From RGIG4079 sp045646905 (GTDB lineage Bacteria > Bacteroidota > Bacteroidia > Bacteroidales > Muribaculaceae): a DNA stretch of 64,000 bases. The translations under genes were made by a program, and so were the position numbers. The DNA is taken from positions 27,674 to 91,673 of the forward strand of contig JAZRLP010000035.1 of NCBI GenBank assembly GCA_045646905.1. Reading direction: 5' to 3'. The notes beneath the pieces are model-generated. The model saw only the letters and a program-made list of their open reading frames with translations, searched no databases and had not been told where the DNA came from. This document shows positions 52,901 through 62,354 of the stretch, in pieces. Positions within the stretch are counted from its first letter, which is position 1. Each line of letters starts with the position of its first letter.

Positions 52901-54501
52901 TTAAAAACATCGATATGACTGGTGACATATTTGTAGAAGACTTCAAATTCAAAATCAACTACACTAATGTTTACTATACCGCGAGCGACTCTATACGCAT
53001 TCGTCCGGGAATCATTGAATTGAACGACATTGCAATTCGTGACATGAACAACAACACAGGCACTCTTAATGGGTGGCTAAAACACACCTATTTCAAAGAA
53101 GCCGAATTTAATTTCGATATTACTAATACCAAAAACCTCCTATGCTACGACATCAACGAGCATGCTGGAGATACATGGTATGGCCACATCAACGGAAATG
53201 GGTCGGCACATATCGATGGTAAGCCTGGAGTTGTTAACATCAAAGTTGATATGACCACCAGCCCCAAATCAAATTTCACCTTTGTCATTTCCGATATGGT
53301 TAGTGCGTCGGAATACTCGTTCTTGACTTTCCGTGATAAAGAGGCTGGCACTAAAAAACAAGAGACCATCGTTACCGATGAGCCTATTGAAGTAGTTCAA
53401 TTTAAAGAAAAACAAAAGAAAATAGAAGAAGCAAGTTCTTCAGAGTTTAACATACAAATAAAAGTAGATGTAACACCTCAAGCACTAATCACGCTTGTAA
53501 TGGATCCCGTGGGTGGTGATAAAATTAGAGGCACTGGCAAAGGGACTCTTCGTCTTGATTATGGCTCACGCGAAGATGAAGTGAAAATGTATGGCACTTA
53601 CAACATCGATGAAGGCAGCTACAATTTCACATTGCAAGACATTATTATAAAAGACTTTAAGATTCGCAACAACAGTTCGGTATCATTCAACGGCGACCCT
53701 ATGGCTGCGCAACTCGACATCATTGCCGCATATCCAGTAAAAGCCAATTTGAGCGACCTCGATGAATCATTTTTGCAAGATAAAGACCTCAACCGCACTA
53801 ATGTGCCAGTCAATGCATTGCTTTACATCAAAGATGAGATGACTCAACCCAATATTAGTTTCGGGCTTGAATTCCCTACGCTTAAACAAGATGCTCAAAG
53901 CAAAGTGATGAGTATTATCAGCACCGATGAGATGATGAAAATACAAATTCTTTACCTCTTGGCGCTAAATCGCTTCTACACACCCGAATATATGTCAACG
54001 ACCAAGGGCAACGAGTTATTCTCGGTTGCATCGTCAACGCTATCTTCTCAATTGAGCAGCATGCTTGGGCAGATAAGTGACAACTGGACAATTTCGCCCT
54101 ATCTACGCAGTGACCTTGGCGACTTCTCCGATGTAGAAGTTGATGTTGCATTGTCGAGCACACTCCTTAATAACCGTTTGAGACTAAACGGGAACTTTGG
54201 TTATCGCGATAAATCGCTCAACACCAACCAATTTATTGGCGACTTTGATATTGAATATCTCCTCAACCCTCGTGGTTCTTGGCGTCTAAAAGCTTACAAT
54301 CGATATAACGACCAAAACTATTATCTTAAAACAGCGTTAACCACTCAAGGAGTGGGTATTATGTATCGCCAAGACTTTGACAACATGTTTGCTTTCTTAA
54401 AAAAGAAAAAGAGAACAAACACTATCGACACCATTTCTGTTGATACTATCAAGGTGGAGCCCATCATCGTTCTTCCCGCCGATAGTAGCACAATAAAATA
54501 A
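49939..54501 (+). CDS. tamB: TamB/YtfN-family envelope assembly or lipid-transfer protein
   Basis: 1520 residues. One N-terminal membrane anchor (IIRAILVVLLVLILATPMAL), then a long beta-rich AsmA/TamB-like groove of repeating strands, and a C-terminal DUF490 domain (about 1150-1500) with VTPQALITLVMDPVGGDKI, RGTGKGTLRLDY and QLSSMLGQISDNW. TamB proteins span the periplasm and help insert outer-membrane proteins or move phospholipids. In Bacteroidetes the partner TamA is often elsewhere, as here. The final 40 residues are Thr- and Asp-rich. Start at 49939 (MKISYK) chosen because the longer frame begins inside the promoter. Confidence 0.93.
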   Translation: MKISYKIIRAILVVLLVLILATPMALYVTISLPSVQHKLCEIGEEELTKLLGTDVDIESISITPFNQLSINNVSIKDDFKKVALKIETIDAGIDFYEYFKNDKIVITHAALIGLDAKIYRPNPSSPINIQNIITKLQPKDKTKPPTKFDLRINNVVIRESQASWDILSAPIIDDKFDTNHIKISNWNADIHIPQLKNDDFIFNIKRFKVSERSGIVIDNLHGDFHIASTGIKVSGLELKLKNSNIAFSDITLSHNNWDEFNSKIKNIPLDISIKDGSYISLNDLAPFVPKLKNSNDRFNINLSLNGELNNLAINSLNISHNTRSIKLKASGNIENIKTPKSMNIILPDFSLNANANDMCDILNTANIIKPDIASKIAKLGNITIDGQFNGQPLDALFSGEVTTSMGDAKINIDYEKSSSNFIALKGDVGTTNLNIGAITANPKLNQISANATFDLSLNGNNRKGVVDGIIDYVDFNNYRYNDINLTATIDNNFIEGNVAVNDPNITLTIEGDANIDKKSPLINVHADIKNINFLNTNLSKKYLTLSTTIDANIDNFNIDEADGYIHINDLSFSDNPQKSLHINNINIETQNSVSPQFLSLESDFVDAKIDGSYSFKTILPTIKDILSHSFPVFFGEGTHGNVANAMQHNSRQNNFTYHATIKKSPQLFDYFNISYELFSPITISGEINHPLHKMNLVADVPYVAKKNKLIEKTQLEIDINPSIDKCLLRAFTEYPTKHGKMPLEIVCNGSDNQLDASVNWVVNRKEMFKGDLSLSSSFSKDENNNLTTDLTINPSNLIFNDSVWIIQQAHIHHTKDQIIVDNFDVRHSDQFITIEGKASPSPEDVLCIDLRNVNLDYIFQTLEINNVTIGGDATGTFYASQLFSKTPVAYTNNLNVKGISYNSAVFGDAMLKAHWNNENQAVHIDADITQANKENSQIYAKIYPIKEALDLKFVANKLNASFMNPFMSAFASDVQGNASGNAHLYGTFKNIDMTGDIFVEDFKFKINYTNVYYTASDSIRIRPGIIELNDIAIRDMNNNTGTLNGWLKHTYFKEAEFNFDITNTKNLLCYDINEHAGDTWYGHINGNGSAHIDGKPGVVNIKVDMTTSPKSNFTFVISDMVSASEYSFLTFRDKEAGTKKQETIVTDEPIEVVQFKEKQKKIEEASSSEFNIQIKVDVTPQALITLVMDPVGGDKIRGTGKGTLRLDYGSREDEVKMYGTYNIDEGSYNFTLQDIIIKDFKIRNNSSVSFNGDPMAAQLDIIAAYPVKANLSDLDESFLQDKDLNRTNVPVNALLYIKDEMTQPNISFGLEFPTLKQDAQSKVMSIISTDEMMKIQILYLLALNRFYTPEYMSTTKGNELFSVASSTLSSQLSSMLGQISDNWTISPYLRSDLGDFSDVEVDVALSSTLLNNRLRLNGNFGYRDKSLNTNQFIGDFDIEYLLNPRGSWRLKAYNRYNDQNYYLKTALTTQGVGIMYRQDFDNMFAFLKKKKRTNTIDTISVDTIKVEPIIVLPADSSTIK

Positions 54502-54522
54502 CATTACACACATAGTATTATT

Positions 54523-55926
54523 ATGGAAATTCTAAACGCGATAAATAACTTTTGGAGCTACATCCTTATAGTGTCCCTACTCTTTTGCGCTATATATTTC
54601 ACTATCAAAACCCGCGGAGTGCAATTTACAATGATAGGCGACATGATTAAAGAACTTACTAATTCAGGGAAGAAACATAACTCGCCTAATAGTTCAACTA
54701 CCGATAAGCACAACTCAATAAGTTCATTTCAAGCCTTTGCCGTATCGATTGCGAGCCGTGTAGGCACAGGAAATCTCGCAGGTGTAGCCACAGCCATAGC
54801 CATAGGTGGGCCAGGTGCCGTCTTTTGGATGTGGATTATTGCTCTACTCGGTGCAGCCAATGCATTTATTGAATCAACACTTGCCCAATTATATAAAATC
54901 AAAGGCGAAAAGTCGTTCATGGGAGGTCCGGCCTACTATATAAAATATGGTATTGGCAACAAACTATGGGCAGGCACTTTTGCCGTACTCATCACTATCA
55001 CATTCGGGTTAGCATATAACTCGGTCCAATCCAACACCATTGCATCGGCAATGAATACTTCATTCGGATTTTCGCCTACCATTGTGGGCATCGTGCTCAC
55101 CATTATGTCACTATTAATCATATGTGGTAGCATTCAACGCATTTCTCGTTTTAGTGAAATCATAGTGCCCATCATGGCCATTGCATACATTCTTCTCGCC
55201 GTGATTATTATCGCAATGAACATCACCCAAATTCCAGCCATATTAAAACTCATCGTTACCGAAGCGTTCACCATAGAATCGACATTAGGAGGCGGATTGG
55301 GTATGGCTATGCTCATGGGTATAAAACGAGGACTATTCAGCAACGAAGCCGGAGAAGGTTCGGCTCCTAATGTGGCTGCAACAGCATCGGTGTCGCACCC
55401 TGTAAAACAAGGTTTGGTGCAAACATTGGCTGTATATACCGACACGCTCATCATTTGCACCTGTACGGCACTAATAATACTCTGCAGTGGCACATTCTAC
55501 ACCCAATATAATGGCATTGAGCTCACTCAAATTGCTCTCTCGCACGAAATAGGCAGCATTGGAGGCAATTTTGTATCGATTGCAATATTTCTATTTGCAT
55601 TCACAAGCATTGTGGGCAATTATTATTATGGCGAAACAAACATTCAATTCTTGACATCTCGCCGATGGGTATTATATCTCTATCGCATTGCCGTGGGCGC
55701 AATGGTAATGATAGGCGCCGTTGCGAGTCTTGACCTCGTGTGGGCATTAGCCGATATCACAATGGGAATGATGACTATTTGCAACCTCGCAGCCTTGCTT
55801 GTGCTCGGCAAATATGCCATTAAAGCGCTCAACGACTATCGCTCTCAACGCTTTCGTGGCTATGATCCCACCTACCACTCCTCTACTATTCCTCAAATTG
55901 CCGACAAGACTCGTTGTTGGGAATAA
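54523..55926 (+). CDS. AGCS-family sodium:amino acid symporter, second copy
   Basis: 467 residues, inner membrane. Motifs SRVGTGNLAGVATAIAIGGP, MWIIALLGAANAFIESTLAQ and NEAGEGSAPNVAA fit the AGCS family. It starts 21 bases after the tamB stop and may be co-transcribed. It differs from the 16607-17998 protein in the C-terminal third, so the two probably differ in substrate. Confidence 0.94.
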   Translation: MEILNAINNFWSYILIVSLLFCAIYFTIKTRGVQFTMIGDMIKELTNSGKKHNSPNSSTTDKHNSISSFQAFAVSIASRVGTGNLAGVATAIAIGGPGAVFWMWIIALLGAANAFIESTLAQLYKIKGEKSFMGGPAYYIKYGIGNKLWAGTFAVLITITFGLAYNSVQSNTIASAMNTSFGFSPTIVGIVLTIMSLLIICGSIQRISRFSEIIVPIMAIAYILLAVIIIAMNITQIPAILKLIVTEAFTIESTLGGGLGMAMLMGIKRGLFSNEAGEGSAPNVAATASVSHPVKQGLVQTLAVYTDTLIICTCTALIILCSGTFYTQYNGIELTQIALSHEIGSIGGNFVSIAIFLFAFTSIVGNYYYGETNIQFLTSRRWVLYLYRIAVGAMVMIGAVASLDLVWALADITMGMMTICNLAALLVLGKYAIKALNDYRSQRFRGYDPTYHSSTIPQIADKTRCWE

Positions 55927-56002
55927 ATCTTTATCAACATATTTTCACCCTATTTTGTTGCTTTTTAAATCGGCAAGATTATGATATCTGCAAGATTATG
56001 AG

Positions 56003-56010
56003 TAACTTTG
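56003..56010 (+). promoter_or_regulatory. -7 box of the acyltransferase operon
   Basis: TAACTTTG at 56003-56010. A hairpin CCCGAT/ATCGGG (56013-56034) lies in the leader. Confidence 0.55.
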
Positions 56011-56071
56011 CACCCGATTTATAAAACATCGGGGTTACTTGCTATGTAAACTCCTTTTACTCAATTTAATA

Positions 56072-57520
56072 ATGGTATTTTCTGACCTTTTCTTCTTATT
56101 TGTATTTATCCCAGTTTTTGCATTATGCTATTTGCTTGCTTCAATTATCGATCGCAAGCTTTTATCAAACCATAATCATCATAGTTGTTTATCAAAAAAC
56201 ATCATAATCGTTATTTTCTCACTCATATTTTATGGTTGGGGCGAACCTATTTATGTTTTCTTGATGATTATATGCGTTTTTCTCAACTACTTGAGTGGAT
56301 TGGGAATTGACCGATTTAAAGGAAAATCACGCAAAACGGCATTAGTACTCGGACTGATATGTAATATTGCAATCCTTGGTATATTTAAATATGCAGGATT
56401 CTTTGCTCAAACACTTAGCGACATAGGTATCCCAATGTCAATACCCAAAATATCGCTACCCATAGGTATTAGTTTCTACATCTTCCAATCAATATCATAT
56501 CTTGTTGATGTATATCGCCGTGAGTCACCGGCACAACGCCACTTTGGCAACCTGTTGCTCTACATTTCAATGTTCCCACAGCTTGTTGCTGGTCCCATTG
56601 TGCGCTACGACACTATTGCTCGCGAAATCAGCGAGCGCAAAGTTTCGTTAAGCGATGTTTCAGACGGCATATATCGCTTTCTCATTGGCCTTGGCAAAAA
56701 AGTGATTATCGCCAATCAATTCTCGGAATTGGCCGACCAATTTCTCCTCAACGGCATCGACGACCTCTCTACGGCCGGCGCTTGGGTAGGGATAATGGCA
56801 TTCACATTCCAAATCTATTTTGATTTCTCGGGCTATTCCGATATGGCAATAGGCATGGGACGCTGCATGGGATTTCACTTTAATGAGAACTTCAACCACC
56901 CATATTGCGCTAATTCAATAACCGACTTTTGGCGTCGTTGGCATATATCACTCGGTAGTTTCTTCCGCGACTATGTTTATATCCCTCTTGGGGGCAATCG
57001 TCGCCACCAAGTGTTGAACCTCTTTGTTGTGTGGTTTCTCACTGGCATGTGGCATGGCGCAAGTTGGAACTTTATTTTGTGGGGGCTATATTTTGGAGTA
57101 ATCGTTACTCTTGAGAAGTACACCCTACTGCGCGTGATTAACAAAATCCCTAAAGCATTACTTCATACTTATAGTTTGGTGCTTATCGTATTTGGTTGGG
57201 GGCTGTTCTACTTTGAAAGTTTCGACCATTTGCTCATCTTTATCAATTCATTCTTTGGTAACACAGCTGCCACATGCGACATAGTTGAAGAGAGCGCATT
57301 TTTCAACAACTTCTGGTTGTGGATTGTGGCTATAATATTCAGCATGCCCACTCGCACATTTGCGGCAAACATGCTTTCTCGCAAATTGAGCAATCACACT
57401 ACTGCTCTATCATGGATTAAACTGTCTTTACAAACAATAATTTCTATCACAATATTAATTTTAAGCATCGCACTACTTGTTGGTGCTACAAACAACGCAT
57501 TTATCTATACTCGTTTCTAA
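56072..57520 (+). CDS. MBOAT-family O-acyltransferase (AlgI/PatA-like)
   Basis: 482-residue multi-span membrane protein. The MBOAT signatures DFWRRWHISLGSFFRDYVYI, PLGGNR and TGMWHGASWNFILWGLYFG, with the conserved His in MWHG, are all present. The family moves acetyl groups across the inner membrane for export onto polysaccharides, as AlgI does for alginate. The start at 56072 (MVFSDLF) is favoured over the TTG frame at 56039. Followed 14 bases later by two DHHW-type proteins that look like the matching periplasmic transferases. Confidence 0.93.
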   Translation: MVFSDLFFLFVFIPVFALCYLLASIIDRKLLSNHNHHSCLSKNIIIVIFSLIFYGWGEPIYVFLMIICVFLNYLSGLGIDRFKGKSRKTALVLGLICNIAILGIFKYAGFFAQTLSDIGIPMSIPKISLPIGISFYIFQSISYLVDVYRRESPAQRHFGNLLLYISMFPQLVAGPIVRYDTIAREISERKVSLSDVSDGIYRFLIGLGKKVIIANQFSELADQFLLNGIDDLSTAGAWVGIMAFTFQIYFDFSGYSDMAIGMGRCMGFHFNENFNHPYCANSITDFWRRWHISLGSFFRDYVYIPLGGNRRHQVLNLFVVWFLTGMWHGASWNFILWGLYFGVIVTLEKYTLLRVINKIPKALLHTYSLVLIVFGWGLFYFESFDHLLIFINSFFGNTAATCDIVEESAFFNNFWLWIVAIIFSMPTRTFAANMLSRKLSNHTTALSWIKLSLQTIISITILILSIALLVGATNNAFIYTRF

Positions 57521-57534
57521 ACTCAATATTAATT

Positions 57535-58590
57535 ATGAATATATTTAAAACTTTTTCAAGCATATTACTTGTTGCATCGCTTACATGTTTCAACTCTACT
57601 GCTCAAGAAAAAATTGATTGCCATGTAGAAGAATATGTCAATACCGTAAACCCTCATGCTTCGGCTCGCAAAACTCGCACTGGTGTTATTCTCACCGGTA
57701 GTGTTGACACGGTGAGAGCGTTCAACGGCTTTGGCACAACAAAGGCCAACGCTATAGCATATGCCGAGTGTGCCAACCTTTACAAACACACATTTGGCGA
57801 CACCGTAAATATTTATCTCACTGCGATCCCCACTGCCGTAGCATTCTACTGCCCCGATGCTGCCAAAGATTGGACTAACAGTCAAGCCGATGCGCTTAAT
57901 ATAATGTTTGAAGCTCTTGAACCAGGAGTTGTTCCTGTAGATATGTACACCATTCTTGGTCAACATGCTCACGAACCAATATATTCTCGCACCGACCACC
58001 ACTGGGCTCCTCTTGGAGGTTATTATGCTGCTAAAGCATTTGCCGAAGCTGCTTATGTGCCTTTTATGGATTTATCGCACTACGAAGAGGTCGTTATCCC
58101 CGATTATGTGGGTACTATGCACATGTACTCTAAAGATGCTTCAGTAAAAAAATCGCCCGAAGACTTTGTTTATTACAAACCACAAGGCATTGACTACACA
58201 ACTACTTATATTACTTTCTCTCTCGACAAAAGTCGCAAAAACATCGTCAAAGAAAGTGCTCCTCATCAAGGTGATTTCTTCCTCAACTTTAAAGGAGTGA
58301 GCTCTTATTGCACCTTTATGGGTGGCGATAGCAAAATCGTTCAAGTGAGAACAGCCACCGACAATGGTCGCCGATTGATTATAATCAAAGATAGTTTTGG
58401 CAATGCCCTTCCTGGCTACCTCTTCTACTCATTTGAAGAAATACATGTGCTCGACTATCGTTATTTCAATCGCAATCTCAAAGACTATGTGAGCGAACAT
58501 GGCATCACCGACATTTTGCTTGCCAACAACATCTCTTTTGCTTGCAATCCTAAAGCCGTAAACGCCTACAAACGCTTCCTTGAACAATAA
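57535..58590 (+). CDS. DHHW/AlgJ-like periplasmic O-acetyltransferase candidate 1
   Basis: 351 residues with a signal peptide ending near STAQ. The DHHW motif (RTDHHW at 152-157) and the KDSFGN motif supply an SGNH-like Asp-His and Ser set, as in AlgJ/AlgX proteins that accept acetyl groups from an MBOAT partner. In an operon with the MBOAT gene 14 bases upstream and a paralogue 20 bases downstream. The target polymer is unknown. Confidence 0.85.
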   Translation: MNIFKTFSSILLVASLTCFNSTAQEKIDCHVEEYVNTVNPHASARKTRTGVILTGSVDTVRAFNGFGTTKANAIAYAECANLYKHTFGDTVNIYLTAIPTAVAFYCPDAAKDWTNSQADALNIMFEALEPGVVPVDMYTILGQHAHEPIYSRTDHHWAPLGGYYAAKAFAEAAYVPFMDLSHYEEVVIPDYVGTMHMYSKDASVKKSPEDFVYYKPQGIDYTTTYITFSLDKSRKNIVKESAPHQGDFFLNFKGVSSYCTFMGGDSKIVQVRTATDNGRRLIIIKDSFGNALPGYLFYSFEEIHVLDYRYFNRNLKDYVSEHGITDILLANNISFACNPKAVNAYKRFLEQ

Positions 58591-58610
58591 ACATACCACT
58601 ATTTCTTCTA

Positions 58611-60026
58611 ATGAAAAGGACTCAAAACATAATATATATTGCACTACTGCTCACTATCATTGCCTCGGTAACGATAGTTTTCAACTTTTTTCCTCGAAGC
58701 ACTGTCTCGCAACTTGAGAATCGTGAATTGGCAAAGTTTCCCGAGTTTTCATGGGAGAAACTTAAATCGGGGGCTTTCATGACCGAGATATCGTCGTGGT
58801 ATAGCGATAGCGAACCCTATCGCGACAATCTCATGGCATTGAGCATGGAGGTTGACAAGGCAAAGAAACTCAATTTATCTACTTCGCCCGAAGATGAGGT
58901 GACATTCCTCGCTGGCGATAGCGACAACAAACCCCAAGGTGCCGCTGACTCTACTAAACAGGTCACAGATTCTACCACCTCGGCAAAGATGAATATCGAA
59001 GACAAAGCAAAAATTGCCAATGCTGGGATAGTTCTCGTGGGATCAGAGCCTAATGTGAGAGCCTTGATGGCCTATGGTGGCGCTCCTGGTGCTTGCAACT
59101 CATATGCCAATCTCGCCAATAAGTATCGAGAATCATTTGGTCCCGAAGTGAACATCTACTGTTTGATTATCCCCACTGCCGTTGAGTTCTATTGTCCTCA
59201 AAAGGCCAAAAGCCGCATGAAATCGCAACTTGCTACCATCAACCAGGCATATAGCAAACTTGCTCCTGGTGTGAAATCGATTGATGCATATACTCCTCTC
59301 TCTCAACACACCCACGAAGATATCTACCTTCGCACCGACCACCATTGGTCGCCCCTTGGGGCATATTATGCGGCACAAGCCATTGCTAAAACTGCAGGTC
59401 TCCCCTTTCGCGACCTATCTCACTATGACCGACATGTAGTGAAAGGCTATGTGGGCTCTATGCATCGTTACTCTAAAGATATTTCGGTGAAAAATTCGCC
59501 CGAGGACTTTGTTTACTACACTCCACGCAATATTGAATATACCACTACATATATCAATTATCGTGTTGACAAGAATTACAATGTAATAAGTGAAAGCAAG
59601 CCTGTGCAAGGACAATTTTTCTATAAATTCAAAGATGGTTCGGGTGGCGCTTATTGTACCTTTATGGGTGGCGATAGCAAAATCACTCAAATAAGGACTG
59701 CCACTAAAAATGGTCGTCGCATGGCTATGTTGAAAGATAGTTACGGCAACCCCATTCCATCATATCTGTTCTTCACTTTTGAGGAAATACATGTTATTGA
59801 CTCGCGCTACTTCACTCCCAATCTCAAGACATATGTGAGAGAAAACAAAATTACCGATCTCATTCTCGCAAACAATATAACTTTTGCTTGTTCATATAAA
59901 ACTATAAACGCATATAAAGAGTTCCTCACTCAACAACCTGGTAGTGTGATAAGAGCTAATAAAACTATTGCCAAAACTGACACCAATACCTCAAAGAAAA
60001 AATCAACAAACGACTCGGTGAGATAA
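58611..60026 (+). CDS. DHHW/AlgJ-like periplasmic O-acetyltransferase candidate 2
   Basis: 471 residues, paralogue of the preceding gene. One N-terminal membrane anchor (IIYIALLLTIIASVTIVF), a membrane-proximal segment, a Ser/Thr/Asp-rich linker (DSTKQVTDSTTSAKM), then the same fold with RTDHHWSPLGAYYA and KDSYGNPIPSYL. The C-terminus is Lys/Thr/Ser rich. It differs from candidate 1 in being membrane-anchored. Confidence 0.85.
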   Translation: MKRTQNIIYIALLLTIIASVTIVFNFFPRSTVSQLENRELAKFPEFSWEKLKSGAFMTEISSWYSDSEPYRDNLMALSMEVDKAKKLNLSTSPEDEVTFLAGDSDNKPQGAADSTKQVTDSTTSAKMNIEDKAKIANAGIVLVGSEPNVRALMAYGGAPGACNSYANLANKYRESFGPEVNIYCLIIPTAVEFYCPQKAKSRMKSQLATINQAYSKLAPGVKSIDAYTPLSQHTHEDIYLRTDHHWSPLGAYYAAQAIAKTAGLPFRDLSHYDRHVVKGYVGSMHRYSKDISVKNSPEDFVYYTPRNIEYTTTYINYRVDKNYNVISESKPVQGQFFYKFKDGSGGAYCTFMGGDSKITQIRTATKNGRRMAMLKDSYGNPIPSYLFFTFEEIHVIDSRYFTPNLKTYVRENKITDLILANNITFACSYKTINAYKEFLTQQPGSVIRANKTIAKTDTNTSKKKSTNDSVR

Positions 60027-60074
60027 ATTCATATTACATCTCACTCTAAAAGCACAAGATAGTTGAAAGTTGAT

Positions 60075-60159
60075 AGTTGAAAATTGTTCTCGCGCGGAAA
60101 GGCGCATTTTTTTGGGGACATAAGAACAGAAGGACAGGTTATTTTCACGCGGAAATCGC
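60075..60159. repeat. Left copy of an 85 bp direct repeat flanking the LRR module
   Basis: Recurs in direct orientation at 63525-63609, with a handful of differences including two compensating single-base indels. Core shared text: TTTGGGGACATAAGAACAGA. Confidence 0.85.
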
Positions 60160-60390
60160 GGAAACTCACAGATATTTGTGGATAGTCTTTTACCCCTCCG
60201 TCACTTCGTGACACCTCCCCTAAAATTTCCTCCGTAAATTTCAAGGCAGGAGTTTTGGCCCTTGCGGGGTTTTCTTTATCCCCTCAGTCGCGGTGCGACA
60301 GCCCCCCTTAAAAAGGTGGGCAGCTATAGCCCTTGCGGGCTTGATTCTTCTTTATAAAGTGGGTTGTTGTGGTGGATTTATAGGGAAATT

Positions 60391-60424
60391 AAATAGGTCG
60401 TGGCACGAATGCCACGACCTATTC
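60391..60424 (-). terminator. Strong hairpin downstream of the LRR gene
   Basis: AATAGGTCGTGGC and GCCACGACCTATT form a perfect 13-base stem with a 6-base loop. The T run on the minus strand is weak. Confidence 0.5.
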
Positions 60425-60551
60425 ACCTAGGAAATTGTTTCAATTATTGTCGTTAGTGGTATTGCGTTATAGAGTCGTTAAGGTCTATAAAGTCTCTAAG
60501 GTCGTTAGAGATATTAACCAAACAAATACCTTTTTACTATTAATTATTAAT

Positions 60552-62342
60552 TTACATCGCAAATTTGAATGTTTCCCCTTCAACGGTTAATATATAAATG
60601 CCGTTAGACTCGAGTGTTATTGACTTTTCAATGCCATTGTAAACATTAATACCTGATGTGTTATATATTTCAACATCGTCAAATTCATCTGCTCCTAAAA
60701 TCGTTACAGTATTGCCATTTACACACACTTTTATATCATTTGCAAGTGTAGATTCTACTCCAACAGCATCTTTTACAAAAACTATGCTTAATTGCGAATC
60801 GGCTGTTATTGATGGGGTGTTGTAGTTGCCATCTGCATCAAGATTATTGGTAACATCAACTCCATTAAATGTTACACTATTACATTTCCAACCGTTAGAT
60901 GGAACAATTTGCAATTCAAGTATTGTACCATTATCGACTTTTTGCTTTATCACTCCTCCTTCGGGATATGCAATAGTAAAAACTGGTTTTACAGCATCTT
61001 CAACTTCAAATTCTTGAATTTTAGTAAAATGTCGCCACCCATCAGCAATCATATAACTCATCATTGAGCCTTTTGGCACCATTAACAAAGCTGCAGGATT
61101 TTCACCGAATGCATAATCATCACATTGTTGAGGTGTATTACTCAAACTTTTTACAATTCTTAAATTGTCGCAATTGAACGCCTCATCGCCGATAGAGGTT
61201 ACGGAATTGGGTATGGTGATAGAGGTCAAGCCGTCGCAATAAGCGAACGCTCTTTCACCGATAGAGGTGACGGAATTGGGGATGGTGATCGATGTCAAGC
61301 CACTGCAACGATAAAACGCATAATCTTTTATTTTGGTAATATCATTAGGTATAACTAAATCTTTTATCTCAGTTCCATTAAGTTTGAGCTTCTTTGCATA
61401 ATATAACGGATTTGCGCTATTTTTACTAAAATCAATCTTGCACCATGCTGATAAATCTGAAATATTAACCTCAGTTAAGTGTGTACAATTATAGAACGCA
61501 TCTTCACCGATAGAGGTTACGGAATTGGGGATAGTTATAGAACTCAAACTGGTGCAATACTCGAACGCACTATTGCCAATAGAGGTAACGGAATTGGGGA
61601 TGGTAATAGAGGTCAAGCCACTGCAATAATAGAACGCATAGGAGGCAATCTCGGTTACGGAATTGGGGATGGTGATAGAGGTCAATGCGCTGCAGCCATC
61701 GAACGCCCAGGAGCCAATCGAGGTGACGGAATTGGGAATGGTGATAGAGGTCAAGCCACTGCATCCAGAGAACGCATAGTCACCAATCGAGGTGACGGAA
61801 TTGGGAATGGTGCTATTTTTACATCCTAATATCAAAGTATTTGTTGATGTTTCAATAATCGCATTACAATTATCTCGAGAATCATATTTACTATTACCAT
61901 TTTCAACTATTACCGATGTCAAGCCTCTGCAATTACTGAACGCAGATGCGCCAATCGAGGTTACGGAATTGCCGATAGTGATAGAGGTCAAGCCGTCGCA
62001 AGAAAAGAACGCACTTTCGCCAATCGAGGTAACGGAATTGGGAATGGTGATAGAGGTTAAGCCGTCGCAACAAGCGAACGCCTCGTCGCCAATCGAGGTT
62101 ACGGAATAAGTCGTGCCACTATATGTAACAGATGATGGGATTGTAACTGAACCTGAGTATTCGTCGTAATAATCATAATAGATACTTCCTTTATATGTCA
62201 CTTCAACAGTTTTTGCTGTTTTATCGAGGTAGTTGTAATAAATTCCACCGACTTCAAAGTCGTGGGCGAGTGTGGGGAGTGCCACACAGAGCATTATCGC
62301 TATCGCGAGGATTGCTCTTGAAAATTTGTTTAATTTGTTCAT
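60552..62342 (-). CDS. BspA-like leucine-rich-repeat surface protein, T9SS-type C-terminus
   Basis: 596 residues. Signal peptide (ILAIAIMLCVALPTLA). About ten LRR_5 / TpLRR repeats with the core LTSITIPNSVTSIG run from about residue 70 to 410, broken by an island of divergent sequence in the middle. The C-terminal 70 residues (EIYNTSGINVYNGIEKSITL, then GIYILTVEG) look like a T9SS type A sorting domain. BspA-type proteins act as adhesins in oral and gut Bacteroidales. It follows an unknown 299-residue gene by 12 bases on the same strand. Confidence 0.9.
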   Translation of the reverse strand: MNKLNKFSRAILAIAIMLCVALPTLAHDFEVGGIYYNYLDKTAKTVEVTYKGSIYYDYYDEYSGSVTIPSSVTYSGTTYSVTSIGDEAFACCDGLTSITIPNSVTSIGESAFFSCDGLTSITIGNSVTSIGASAFSNCRGLTSVIVENGNSKYDSRDNCNAIIETSTNTLILGCKNSTIPNSVTSIGDYAFSGCSGLTSITIPNSVTSIGSWAFDGCSALTSITIPNSVTEIASYAFYYCSGLTSITIPNSVTSIGNSAFEYCTSLSSITIPNSVTSIGEDAFYNCTHLTEVNISDLSAWCKIDFSKNSANPLYYAKKLKLNGTEIKDLVIPNDITKIKDYAFYRCSGLTSITIPNSVTSIGERAFAYCDGLTSITIPNSVTSIGDEAFNCDNLRIVKSLSNTPQQCDDYAFGENPAALLMVPKGSMMSYMIADGWRHFTKIQEFEVEDAVKPVFTIAYPEGGVIKQKVDNGTILELQIVPSNGWKCNSVTFNGVDVTNNLDADGNYNTPSITADSQLSIVFVKDAVGVESTLANDIKVCVNGNTVTILGADEFDDVEIYNTSGINVYNGIEKSITLESNGIYILTVEGETFKFAM

Positions 62343-62354
62343 GATTAGTTTATT

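Larger units (their letters stand above)
60027..60551. other. Repeat-rich non-coding region before the LRR gene
   Basis: About 525 bases. The first part holds the left copy of an 85 bp direct repeat (60075-60159). Then come segments (60188-60350) with TCACTTCGTGAC and GGCCCTTGCGGGG motifs, also found at 63685-63832. A perfect 13-base hairpin lies at 60392-60423. No ORF is convincing. Confidence 0.7.

Noticed and set aside
60041..60244. 67-codon minus-strand ORF before the LRR gene
   Set aside because: It covers the 85 bp repeat that is also present, without a conserved frame, at 63525-63609.
61479..61829. Long regular ORF with Gly-rich repeats on the plus strand
   Set aside because: It is the antisense shadow of the LRR repeats of the BspA-like gene.
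60552..62342. CRISPR-like regular repeats
   Set aside because: The period is about 69 bases, coding, with matched protein repeats of 23 residues; no unique spacers and no cas genes.
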